Of a stretch of DNA of 10,602 nt, positions 1 through 6,728 are shown in pieces. The stretch spans positions 1 through 10,602 of the forward strand of contig CAYXFD010000041.1 in NCBI GenBank assembly GCA_964464175.1. Direction: 5' to 3'. Positions within the stretch are counted from its first letter, which is position 1. Each line of letters begins with the position of its first letter. Position numbers and translations under genes: made by a program. Source of the stretch: CAYXFD01 sp964464175 (GTDB taxonomy: Bacteria; Cloacimonadota; Cloacimonadia; Cloacimonadales; JAJBBL01). The notes below the pieces were generated by a model. The model was not told the DNA's origin. It did not search any database and saw only the letters and a list, made by a program, of their open reading frames with translations.

Positions 1-2
1 AG

Positions 3-612
3 GGTTTCGCAAATTTAGAATGCCAAAATCCGCCTTCAACTGTAAAAGATCAGTATAACTAACAGAAGGATGCAGACAAGCATAAGAAACATATATGCTG
101 CGGGGGATGTAACCGGACCGTATCAATTCACCCACATGGCTTCATATCAGGCGGTTAAGGTAGTTTATAATTCGGTACTGAAGATTCCGCAAAAAACGAG
201 TTATTCCTATGTTCCCTGGACAACTTATACGATGCCCGAAGTTGCTCATGTAGGCTATACGGAAGAATGGGCTCTGAAACAAAAGCTTTTCAGAGAAAAA
301 GTTATGATACCTTTGGCGGAGAATGACAGAGCGAAAACAGAGGGCGAAAGAGCAGGCTTTCTCAAACTGATAATTGGGAAGAAGAACCGGCTGATAGGGG
401 CTACGATCGTAGGCAATAAAGCGGGAGAAATGATTCCCTTAGCAAGTCTTGCTCTCAACAAAAAAATGAAGGCTACCGTTTTTTCTTCGCTGATCCTTTC
501 TTATCCCACCGAGAGTGAGATTTATGCAAAAGCCAGTCTGGAGATCTTGAAGAGGTCTTTTCGTCCCTGGATGAAGAGTCTGATAAAAAACGTCTTTCTA
601 AGAAAGATCTAA
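3..612 (+). CDS. Mercuric-reductase/lipoamide-dehydrogenase-like FAD oxidoreductase, C-terminal part, frame disrupted at left edge
   Basis: This is the C-terminal half of a class I pyridine nucleotide-disulfide oxidoreductase; the N-terminal FAD and NAD(P) domains lie outside the window. Counting from the ATG at 70, residues 8-15 (IYAAGDVT) are the conserved FAD-contacting segment, and residues about 45-160 form the dimerisation domain (PEVAHVGYTEE, FLKLIIG, IGATIVGNKAGE). The ATG at 70 is internal. Family similarity continues upstream in the same frame to about 46 (ISITNRRMQTS), and an apparent continuation (ANLE) lies in frame 3 at about 3-57, so a frameshift or small deletion is likely. 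The lipoamide dehydrogenase catalytic His (HPTxSE) is replaced by Tyr145 (SYPTESE), as in MerA-type enzymes. However, the fragment contains no Cys, so the C-terminal mercury-binding pair of true MerA is absent. The substrate is unknown. It probably forms an operon with the VTT membrane gene that follows. Confidence 0.8.
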
Positions 613-617
613 CTGCC

Positions 618-627
618 GGGGAGGAAG
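618..627 (+). promoter_or_regulatory. Ribosome binding site of the TVP38 gene
   Basis: A purine run GGGGAGGAAG lies 8-11 nt upstream of the ATG at 636 and just after the stop of the oxidoreductase. It supports that start and a shared transcript. Confidence 0.7.
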
Positions 628-635
628 AACAGGTC

Positions 636-1322
636 ATGAAACTTCTGAATAAAATTATTCTGCTGCTCATTGCTGCCGGTATCATTGTTATTATCAGAAA
701 CAGCGGTTTAGCTGATATGCTGACGTTTGAACGCATTAAAGAGAGCAGTGAGGTTTTGCAGAATTATGTGTCCAATAATTATCTGCTTTCTGTGGTACTA
801 TTCATTCTGGTTTATTCATTATCGGTTGCCTTTTCGATTCCCGGCGCTTCTCTTCTGACCATGTTGGGAGGGTTTTTGTACGGAACGATCACAGGAACGA
901 TTTATGTTAATATTGCTGCTACTTCCGGAGCTTTTGGAGTGTTTCTCTTTGCCAGATACCTTTTTGGGGATTATTTGCAGACAAAATACCGGGACAGGCT
1001 GGCAAAATTCAATAAAGAGATCGCTGAAAACGGGTATAGTTATCTGTTGACTTTGAGATTAATTCCCCTCTTTCCTTTTTGGATGATCAACATCTTTGCC
1101 GGATTGACTAACATCCCAGCTAAAGTTTACCTCTGGACTACTGCTTTAGGGATAATCCCGGGTTCGTTAGCCTATGCTTTTGCCGGCAGTCAGCTTACCA
1201 GGATCGAGACGACAGAAGATATCTTTTCCGGAAATGTTTTGATCGCCTTGCTGGCTTTAGCTGCCATTTCAATTATCCCGGCGATCCTGAAACACTTAAG
1301 AAAGAAAAAAATACCGGCTTGA
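636..1322 (+). CDS. TVP38/TMEM64 (VTT/DedA-like) family inner-membrane protein
   Basis: A 228-residue polytopic membrane protein. Hydrophobic segments lie at about 5-21, 49-68, 70-110 (a re-entrant or paired segment), 136-158, 164-186 and 200-217. The VTT signature is clear: a first half with SIPGASLLTMLGGFLYG (67-83) and an Arg in LFARY (104-108), and a second half with LRLIPLFPFWMINIFAG (140-156), then TALGIIPGSLAYAFAG. VTT proteins include lipid scramblases and other transport-related membrane proteins; the specific role of this bacterial subgroup is not settled. It begins 23 bp after the flavoprotein stop with a good ribosome binding site. VTT proteins are repeatedly found beside, or fused to, MerA-like flavoproteins, so the two probably act together. 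The basic tail (HLRKKKIPA) is presumably cytoplasmic. The start is well supported. Confidence 0.88.
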   Translation: MKLLNKIILLLIAAGIIVIIRNSGLADMLTFERIKESSEVLQNYVSNNYLLSVVLFILVYSLSVAFSIPGASLLTMLGGFLYGTITGTIYVNIAATSGAFGVFLFARYLFGDYLQTKYRDRLAKFNKEIAENGYSYLLTLRLIPLFPFWMINIFAGLTNIPAKVYLWTTALGIIPGSLAYAFAGSQLTRIETTEDIFSGNVLIALLALAAISIIPAILKHLRKKKIPA

Positions 1323-1340
1323 TGTGCTGAATGCCGAAAC

Positions 1341-1403
1341 TCTCTCCCGGTTATTCTTCGGGGTAACAAGTATTGATCCTCCGGACCGATAAACCGGTAG
1401 AGG
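1341..1403 (+). repeat. Imperfect long-range inverted repeat between the TVP38 and helicase genes
   Basis: CTCT-C-CCGGTT (1342-1352) can pair with AACCGG-T-AGAG (1392-1402), giving 10 bp with one mismatch around a 39-nt loop. A third CCGG at 1381-1384 could form an alternative stem with 1394-1397. No T-run follows, so this is not a canonical terminator. It could be a 3'-end structure of the upstream operon. Confidence 0.35.
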
Positions 1404-1453
1404 GGAGGGGAGATTTAAGGTTTTGAATAGAACACTAAAATCCTTCCTAAACA

Positions 1454-1462
1454 TGATATAAA
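1454..1462 (+). promoter_or_regulatory. Candidate extended -10 promoter for the DEAD-box helicase
   Basis: TGATATAAA fits the extended -10 pattern TGn-TATAAT with one mismatch in the hexamer. No good -35 hexamer stands 16-18 bp upstream. Transcription would start near 1469 and leave a leader of about 74 nt. That leader contains a small GC-rich hairpin (about 1499-1516: CGCAC, loop, GTGGCG with one bulge) shortly before the ribosome binding site. Confidence 0.35.
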
Positions 1463-1529
1463 TCACCAAACAATTAATAACTCTTTACAGTTTAACCCCG
1501 CACGGAAAAGTGGCGTGAAATACAATTTT

Positions 1530-1535
1530 AAAGGA
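1530..1535 (+). promoter_or_regulatory. Ribosome binding site of the DEAD-box helicase
   Basis: AAAGGA lies 7 nt before the ATG at 1543. It fixes that start, which is also where family similarity begins. Confidence 0.7.
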
Positions 1536-1542
1536 ACAATTT

Positions 1543-3132
1543 ATGATAGAATTCTCACAAATCATTATACCTGAGCCGATCCAGAGAGCTGCGGCGGACT
1601 TAAATTTCGTCAACCCAACGGCAATACAGGAACAGACGATTCCCTGGCTGCTGGAATATGAGCAGGATCTGATCGCCCTCGCTCAAACGGGAACAGGAAA
1701 AACTGCTGCTTATGGCTTTCCGGTTCTCGCTATGACCGATGCCGAAAGTGATCTGGTTCAGACTCTGATCGTCTGTCCGACCCGAGAGCTGTCTCTCCAG
1801 ATCTACAATGATTTTCTGGACTATGCCAAATATCTTCCCCGTATCAAATGTGCCGTAATATATGGCGGGGCATCGATCAGCAAGCAAAAGGATGTGTTAA
1901 GGGCTGGAGTTCAGATAGTTATCGGTACACCGGGCAGGTTAAATGATATGATCAATCAGAATATTTTAAAGATAGACCGGATAAATATGCTGATCCTGGA
2001 CGAAGCAGATGAGATGCTGAATATCGGGTTCAAAGATGATATCGAAAGAATATTGAGCAAAACTCCTGCTGAAAAACAGACACTGCTCTTTTCGGCAACA
2101 ATGTCGGGAGAAATTGAAACGCTCGCCCGGCAATATCTTAAAAATCCTCACCGGATAAGTGCCGGCACGGAAAACAAAGGTGCGGAAAATATTAGTCATT
2201 TTTACTTCAAAACAGAGGCTGCCAAGAAGTATCTTGTCCTGAAAAGAGTCGCTGATATGAACCCCAAGATCTATGGGATCGTCTTTTGCCGGACAAGAAA
2301 AGAGACTCAGGAGATAGCCAGTAAATTGCAGCATGACGGATATAATGCCGATTCCTTGCACGGAGACCTCTCCCAGGCACAGCGGGAGTTTGTAATGAAA
2401 CGTTTCCGCAGTAAATATGTCCGCCTTCTGATCGCTACCGATGTTGCTGCCCGTGGTATTGATGTTGATGATCTTACTCATATCATCAACTACCATCTGC
2501 CCAAAGAACCGGATATCTATATTCATCGAACAGGAAGAACCGGGAGAGCAGGGAAGAGCGGAACAGCTCTCAGTATTGTTAACAGCAAAGAGATGCGGGC
2601 TCTGAAGGCGATCGAGGGAAAATTAGGGAAAGAGATCGCTTTTAGAACCATACCTACCGGGAGAGAGATTTGTGAAAAACAGCTTTTCCACTTTATTGAT
2701 ACGGTCGAAAGAGTTGAGGTTGACAGCAAGCAGATTGAATCGTTTCTTCCGAAGATCTATAAAAAACTGAACTGGATGACCCACCAGGAATTAATCCAGA
2801 GATTCGTCTCTGTCGAATTCAATCATTTTCTGAGTTACTACAAAGATAACGAGGACCTGCAGGAAGTTAAAAGTACGAGAGAGCGTAAAAAGATAAGCTT
2901 CTATGAATTCTCTCTCTTCAAGCTGAATATCGGTTCCAGGCAAAACTTGTCCAAAAAGGATTTGATGAAACTCATTAATAATTTGCGGATCAGCAGGAAC
3001 ATAGAGATAGGAAGGATCGTGATCAACGATAATAACAGCACTATCGAGCTCGATTCCCGGCACGAAAGAGCATTGTTAAAATCCCTGAACCGGAGCAAAT
3101 TCAAAGGAATACCGCTGGAAGCTGCTGTTTAA
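1543..3132 (+). CDS. deaD: DEAD-box ATP-dependent RNA helicase with C-terminal DbpA-type RNA-binding domain
   Basis: A 529-residue superfamily 2 RNA helicase that unwinds or remodels RNA using ATP, typically in ribosome assembly, mRNA turnover and cold adaptation. All core motifs are present in order: Q motif (F22, PTAIQ 25-29), I AQTGTGKT (47-54), Ia PTREL (79-83), GG (108-109), TPGR (129-132), II DEAD (153-156), III SAT (184-186), IV IVFCRTR (246-252), HGDLSQ (273-278), V ATDVAARGID (298-307) and VI HRTGRTGR (328-335). Residues about 456-525 (FSLFKLNIGSRQNLS, then IGRIVI) match the DbpA/CsdA C-terminal RNA-binding domain. A charged linker of about 120 residues separates core and tail. At 529 residues it is shorter than E. 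coli DeaD (about 630) and longer than DbpA (about 457). The DeaD/CsdA name is the nearest family label; orthology to DbpA is not excluded. It appears monocistronic and converges with the membrane-protein pair. Confidence 0.96.
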   Translation: MIEFSQIIIPEPIQRAAADLNFVNPTAIQEQTIPWLLEYEQDLIALAQTGTGKTAAYGFPVLAMTDAESDLVQTLIVCPTRELSLQIYNDFLDYAKYLPRIKCAVIYGGASISKQKDVLRAGVQIVIGTPGRLNDMINQNILKIDRINMLILDEADEMLNIGFKDDIERILSKTPAEKQTLLFSATMSGEIETLARQYLKNPHRISAGTENKGAENISHFYFKTEAAKKYLVLKRVADMNPKIYGIVFCRTRKETQEIASKLQHDGYNADSLHGDLSQAQREFVMKRFRSKYVRLLIATDVAARGIDVDDLTHIINYHLPKEPDIYIHRTGRTGRAGKSGTALSIVNSKEMRALKAIEGKLGKEIAFRTIPTGREICEKQLFHFIDTVERVEVDSKQIESFLPKIYKKLNWMTHQELIQRFVSVEFNHFLSYYKDNEDLQEVKSTRERKKISFYEFSLFKLNIGSRQNLSKKDLMKLINNLRISRNIEIGRIVINDNNSTIELDSRHERALLKSLNRSKFKGIPLEAAV

Positions 3133-3186
3133 CTCATCAGGGAAAGAGTTGTTCATTAACTTTTCAGGCTCAAAAAAGAGAGAACC

Positions 3187-3270
3187 GGAGAACATTCTTA
3201 TCTAAAAAAGACTGATCAAGATACCCCGTGTACATTATCCTTAAAGGACCAGTCTCGATATGTGTTCTCC
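3187..3270 (-). terminator. Nested inverted repeat in the convergent intergenic region, possible terminator for the minus-strand pair
   Basis: Three collinear arms pair: GGAGAACA (3187-3194) with TGTTCTCC (3263-3270), TATC (3199-3202) with GATA (3257-3260), and AGACTG (3209-3214) with CAGTCT (3250-3255). On the minus strand this structure follows the stop of the 72-residue gene by about 50 nt. A T6 run (3177-3172) comes 9 nt after the outer arm. The T-run is too far for a textbook intrinsic terminator, so the role is tentative. It could also be a transcript 3'-end structure or a binding site. Confidence 0.35.
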
Positions 3271-3320
3271 ACCATCACTTCAACCGCTCATTATATGTCT
3301 CTATTCGAGTTGCTTGTTTT

Positions 3321-3539
3321 TCACTTTCTTTCTTCTGCCTTCACTTTTGGTTTTTTGTTTCTTGCTTCGATAATAGGGATTAGTATCCCAAAGGTCACGG
3401 CTAAACGGAAAGACGTTTCCCAGTCGATCCTGGCAGCATCATGAAAAGCTAAGCTATAAAGATAGGTTACGGCAATGCTGACAACCAGGGTAATAGCAAA
3501 CCCAGTAATAAAACTAATCAATCCCTTCTTGATATTCAT
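3321..3539 (-). CDS. Small two-helix membrane protein of unknown function
   Basis: A 72-residue protein with two hydrophobic stretches (about 8-30 and 44-58), a short polar loop between them (HDAARIDWETSFR) and a strongly charged, Lys/Glu-rich cytoplasmic-type tail. I do not recognise the family. Its ATG overlaps the stop of the upstream 292-residue gene as ATGA (3536-3539), and a GGAGGA ribosome binding site lies inside that gene's last codons. It is therefore almost certainly expressed and translationally coupled. The coupling suggests it is a partner or small subunit of the larger membrane protein. The ribosome binding site and overlap argue strongly against a chance reading frame. Confidence 0.72.
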   Translation of the reverse strand: MNIKKGLISFITGFAITLVVSIAVTYLYSLAFHDAARIDWETSFRLAVTFGILIPIIEARNKKPKVKAEERK

Positions 3540-4414
3540 AATAAATCCTCCGAAACTCCTCTATATGAGTGATATTTCTGCCACAAAATCTTTACCAATA
3601 TCCAGGAATATACGAATGAAACTGCAAATATCTCAATTCCATGGATTAATACCAGATTTAAGGGCATTACGATCGCAAGATATATATCGTAGGCGAAAAC
3701 CATTACAAAGTGGGCAATAGTTAAAGAAAGCACGAGTCTTGTTTTGGATGAAGTCCAACTAATGATCACTGGGATCGTAATTATTAAAAACAATGTACTA
3801 CGAATCAGCTGAACCAGGATGATTGTGCCTGGCGGGGGTAGGGCAAGGCCTTCAATATCATTAGAATAATACTCTAAAACAAAAGGAGCGGCTATCATTC
3901 CGAAAACAAAATAAATGACTGGAAAAGAAACAATTGCTAAGACGATTTTCCTCAGCCAAATGCCTTTTGACCATTTTTTGAAATACGAGAGCAGTTCCCG
4001 GTAGCATGATCTTGATGGTTGTTCTCTATGAGTCATTAAGGAAGCAACAAAGGCATATAGTATTGCCGGTATGATAAGCAGGAAAACAGTTAAATGATAT
4101 GATTCAACATCTGAATAGATTGCACTTTCAATGGTAATTCCAATTGAAAATCCTATGAAAATGAATAACCAAGAGATCAAGGTTTTTTCTCTTAGCGATC
4201 CGCCAATGTCCTTGATAAGAAAAAACCACCCGGCAGCTAAGAATAAGCTTCCGGTCAGCAAGTAATAAACTGCAGTATTTTCATCCGCTTGCTGCGGTAA
4301 CCTTGGTATCTCAACGCCAAGTTGAAAGAGGATAACTCTGCTCAGTACAAGACTACCGGCAAGAATGAAAGTTAAAAACAAAATCTTACCAAAGTTCTTT
4401 AAAGCTGCCATCAT
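3536..4414 (-). CDS. Polytopic membrane protein of unknown function (about 8 helices)
   Basis: A 292-residue integral membrane protein. Hydrophobic segments lie at about 11-31, 48-67, 79-98, 107-127, 156-179, 198-219, 226-250 and 259-278. A basic cytoplasmic-type loop lies between helices 4 and 5 (129-155, rich in Arg and Lys). Polar or charged residues sit in or next to the C-terminal helices: R205, W220, H235, D243, H258 and E261. The second half could be a conserved core, but I do not recognise the family. The first two codons are both ATG. GGGGGA is 4 nt before the first and 7 nt before the second (4411), so the true start may be one codon later. The gene is first in a two-gene unit with the overlapping 72-residue gene and has a plausible promoter upstream. 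It converges on the helicase gene. Confidence 0.75.
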   Translation of the reverse strand: MMAALKNFGKILFLTFILAGSLVLSRVILFQLGVEIPRLPQQADENTAVYYLLTGSLFLAAGWFFLIKDIGGSLREKTLISWLFIFIGFSIGITIESAIYSDVESYHLTVFLLIIPAILYAFVASLMTHREQPSRSCYRELLSYFKKWSKGIWLRKIVLAIVSFPVIYFVFGMIAAPFVLEYYSNDIEGLALPPPGTIILVQLIRSTLFLIITIPVIISWTSSKTRLVLSLTIAHFVMVFAYDIYLAIVMPLNLVLIHGIEIFAVSFVYSWILVKILWQKYHSYRGVSEDLL

Positions 4415-4455
4415 TTTTCCCCCGCTAACACAACATGTTTCTTATCCTATAAACC

Positions 4456-4484
4456 TATAAAATATCAAATTAAGATATTGTCAA
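4456..4484 (-). promoter_or_regulatory. Candidate sigma70-type promoter of the two membrane-protein genes
   Basis: On the minus strand a perfect -35 hexamer TTGACA (4484-4479) is followed after exactly 17 bp by TTTATA (4461-4456), a weak -10 (3 of 6). The region is very AT-rich. Transcription would start near 4449, giving a leader of about 35 nt. A second perfect TTGACA lies 11 bp upstream at 4501-4496. Confidence 0.4.
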
Positions 4485-4518
4485 TAAAATTTGGTTGTCA
4501 AGGAATAGCTAACCTTGA
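4461..4518. promoter_or_regulatory. Cluster of small palindromes overlapping the promoter (operator-like)
   Basis: Three perfect dyads lie within 58 bp. They are AATATC-N7-GATATT (4461-4479), TATTG-T-CAATA (4476-4486, covering the -35) and TCAAGG-N9-CCTTGA (4498-4518, overlapping the upstream TTGACA). Their position over the promoter suggests repressor or activator binding. No regulator gene is adjacent in the window, and AT-rich sequence yields such dyads by chance. Confidence 0.35.
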
Positions 4519-4950
4519 TGAGATTATCTTCTCTATGGCAGCCTGCCAATCTAAAAAAACGCGATAAGCAAAAGAGAAATCATTCTTTGTGATAAACTTA
4601 CGTCTATTGCCTCAAGAATAGGGCTTTTTTTTCTCAATAGTTTTCGTCAGTTTAAGAGCGGGTGTTTAGGAGAACAAATCATTTAAACATACTGCAGGGG
4701 GGAGACCCTGTTTTGCCGGAGAACATTAGATGTAGATTCTTTAATCATTACTGGCAGAGAATCCGGAAGCAGCTGTCATTAATAAATAAACACAAGAAAT
4801 GGCAGATCATGACGAGTGTGAACTGCTGGTTTATCCCACTTTATAGATAATTCCTTCAGCAGATTATAAATCTGTGTGCTGAAAACCGGGTTCGCTTTAG
4901 TTGCTTTCTCTGGTCAATGGATCTGAGCGTTTAAAGTTTTGGGGTCTCTT
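4519..4950. other. Intergenic region without a convincing gene
   Basis: These 432 bases separate two minus-strand units. Contents seen: a T8 tract after GGGC (4621-4632) preceded by weak pairing; a short plus-strand hairpin CAGGG-N6-CCCTG followed by TTTT (4695-4714); and a good hairpin at 4855-4883. A 62-codon plus-strand frame starting at GTG 4662 lacks a ribosome binding site and runs through the CAGGG hairpin, so it is probably not a gene. The region could encode a small RNA or be a decayed gene; nothing decides between these. Confidence 0.5.
4855..4883 (-). terminator. Hairpin downstream of the hydrogenase gene
   Basis: CAGATT-ATA-AATCTG (4860-4874) is a perfect 6-bp stem. It is extended by TTCAG (4855-4859) pairing with CTGAA (4879-4883) around a TGTG bulge. 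It lies 67 nt beyond the hydrogenase stop on the minus strand. No T-run follows, so it is more likely a transcript-end or processing structure than a canonical intrinsic terminator. Confidence 0.35.
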
Positions 4951-6696
4951 TCAGGGATAGTTAATCGGCCTGGCAATATAGCTTGTGTGAAGAAGCTTGT
5001 GTGCCGTTTTGGAGTTCGGATTTTCCAGAAATTCATCGTAAACCTTTTTTATGGAAGGATTGTGATGTGAGTGCCTGATTTGATGTTCGTCATCCTCTTT
5101 GTACAATCCTTTAGCTCTCTGATCCCTGATCACATTGAGAGAGAGATAGGGCTGTCCTCCGCCGCCTACACAACCGCCACGGCATGCCATAACCTCGATA
5201 AAGTGGTATGGTATCTCCGTTCCTTCATTCTTTGCTTTACGAACACGATCGAGAAGTTCCTTAACATTGGCAAGTCCAGAAGCTACGGCTATCCGGAGTT
5301 GTTTCCCGGCAACTTCCAGCTCACCCGTTTTGATGGCTTTATGTCCTCTCACAAATTCGACCTTTGGATTGGGCATATCTTTACCGGTAACGTAGTAATA
5401 TGCTGTTCTGATGGCAGCTTCCATTACCCCGCCGGTAGCTCCGAATATTGTTCCGGCACCGGTGTATTGTCCCAACGGGTCATCTGCCACACCTTTCGGA
5501 AGTCCCTTCAGATCAATTCCACGTTTTTTCAGCAGGCGGGCAAATTCACGGGTCGTTATCGTCACATCGACATCTTTAAAACCCGAAGCATACATATCTT
5601 CCATTCTTTCTATCTCGTATTTTTTTGCAGTACAGGGCATTATCGAGACCAGAAAGATCTTTTCCGGAGAGATGTTCATCTTTTTCGCCCAATAAGTCTT
5701 GACCATAGTTCCTACCATTTGATGAGGAGATTTGGCTGTGGAAAAATGTGGAATAAGGTCATAATAGAATTTCTCAAGAAAATCTACCCATGATGGGCAG
5801 CAGGAAGTGATTAATGGTAGTTTCTCCGGTTTATCAGTCAGAATTGTGGCAAACTCCATCGCCTCTTCCATAATCGTCAGGTCAGCACCGAAATTGGTGT
5901 CAAAAATGTAGTCAAATCCCAACATTCTCAAGGCCGTGTACATCTCGCCAACTACATTGGTCCCTGGCTCCAGACCGAACTCCTCACCAAGGGCTACTCT
6001 TACAGCGGGTGCTTCCTGGGCTACCACAATCATCTCAGGATCGTCAAGAGCTTCCCATACAGCTGAAGTATCATCCTTTTCAGAGATCGCTGCGACGGGG
6101 CAATAAGCCGAACACTGGCCACATTTAACACATTCGGACTCATCAAGTTTTCTCTCAAATGAGGGCCCTATCAGGCTGTCAAAACCTCTGTTGGATTTTA
6201 TCAAAGCATGAACACCCTGGATCTCATTACATACATGAACACAGCGTCCACACAGAATACAATACCTCGGATCCATAATCAGAGCATGTGATGACGAGTC
6301 GATTTCCGTATACGGTCTCGGCAAAGAGCTGAAAGGAAGCTCTCTGATTCCCATTTGCTGGGCAAGTGCCTGCAGTTCACAATTCCCGTTTCTTACACAT
6401 TCCGGGCAGTTGTTGGGATGATTCATCAGCACCAGTTGCAAGGCGTAGTAACGTAAGTCCATTAGTTTTTTACTGTGGGTCGTGATTTTCATGCCTTCGG
6501 TACAAACTGTTGAACAGGCTCTTACATGCTGTCCGTCTGCATCAACCATGCAGACACCACAACTGGATGTGGCCGGGATATCCTGGACATAACATAAACT
6601 TGGTATCTTAAAACCGGCTTTTTTTGCGGCATGGATAATTCTGGTTTCCTTTTGTACTTCCACCTCTAAATCGTTAATTGTTACCTTAATCATCAT
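4951..6696 (-). CDS. hydA: [FeFe]-hydrogenase catalytic subunit (HydA/HndD type)
   Basis: A 581-residue iron-only hydrogenase, cytoplasmic because it has no signal peptide, that interconverts protons and H2. Domains in order: an N-terminal plant-type [2Fe-2S] domain (C35, C46, C49, C61); a His-ligated [4Fe-4S] site (H93, C97, C100, C106); a two-cluster ferredoxin domain (C146, C149, C152, C156 and C189, C192, C195, C199); the H-cluster domain with TSCCPSW (C299, C300), MPCTAKK (C355) and MACRGGCVGGGGQP (C505, C509); and a C-terminal small-subunit-like tail (about 520-575, ending LLHTSY). The size and layout match HndD, the catalytic subunit of NAD(P)-linked and bifurcating hydrogenases. All ligands are intact. 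The NuoE- and NuoF-like partners that usually accompany this type are not adjacent. The start at 6696 has AAGGA 7 nt upstream. Confidence 0.96.
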   Translation of the reverse strand: MMIKVTINDLEVEVQKETRIIHAAKKAGFKIPSLCYVQDIPATSSCGVCMVDADGQHVRACSTVCTEGMKITTHSKKLMDLRYYALQLVLMNHPNNCPECVRNGNCELQALAQQMGIRELPFSSLPRPYTEIDSSSHALIMDPRYCILCGRCVHVCNEIQGVHALIKSNRGFDSLIGPSFERKLDESECVKCGQCSAYCPVAAISEKDDTSAVWEALDDPEMIVVAQEAPAVRVALGEEFGLEPGTNVVGEMYTALRMLGFDYIFDTNFGADLTIMEEAMEFATILTDKPEKLPLITSCCPSWVDFLEKFYYDLIPHFSTAKSPHQMVGTMVKTYWAKKMNISPEKIFLVSIMPCTAKKYEIERMEDMYASGFKDVDVTITTREFARLLKKRGIDLKGLPKGVADDPLGQYTGAGTIFGATGGVMEAAIRTAYYYVTGKDMPNPKVEFVRGHKAIKTGELEVAGKQLRIAVASGLANVKELLDRVRKAKNEGTEIPYHFIEVMACRGGCVGGGGQPYLSLNVIRDQRAKGLYKEDDEHQIRHSHHNPSIKKVYDEFLENPNSKTAHKLLHTSYIARPINYP

Positions 6697-6718
6697 ACTT
6701 TTATCCTTTTTTGTTTAT

Positions 6719-6727
6719 ATTTTATCA
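6719..6727 (-). promoter_or_regulatory. Candidate extended -10 promoter of the hydrogenase
   Basis: On the minus strand TGATAAAAT (6727-6719) fits TGn-TATAAT with one mismatch. Transcription would start near 6712, leaving a 16-nt leader that just includes the AAGGA ribosome binding site (6708-6704). A TTGACA further upstream (6763-6758) is too distant to be its -35. Confidence 0.45.
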
Positions 6728-6728
6728 A

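Noticed and set aside
70..612. Calling the first gene merA (mercuric reductase)
   Set aside because: The C-terminal vicinal cysteines are absent (no Cys in the whole fragment) and no mer genes are nearby.
1423..1461. 12-codon leader-peptide-like frame (TTG start after TAAGG)
   Set aside because: It has no run of regulatory codons, and its start lies upstream of the candidate promoter's transcription start, so it would not be in that transcript.
1511..1526. Sigma54-like TGGC followed by a possible -12 upstream of the helicase
   Set aside because: The conserved GC of the -12 element is missing at the required spacing.
1966..2526. 186-codon minus-strand frame
   Set aside because: It is antisense to the helicase core motifs, with no ribosome binding site and no motif of its own.
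3131..3150. Hairpin AACTC-N10-GAGTT at the helicase stop codon
   Set aside because: The stem is only 5 bp, the loop is long and no T-run follows directly.
3185..4727. 12-bp repeat CCGGAGAACATT at 3185-3196 and 4716-4727
   Set aside because: A few 12-bp matches are expected by chance in 10 kb, and the flanks do not match.
4662..4850. 62-codon plus-strand reading frame from a GTG
   Set aside because: It has no ribosome binding site, no recognisable motif and an unusual Trp/His/Arg-rich composition, and it runs through a terminator-like hairpin.
5071..5793. 240-codon plus-strand frame
   Set aside because: It lies entirely antisense to the hydrogenase, whose motifs are unmistakable. The composition is typical of a shadow frame.
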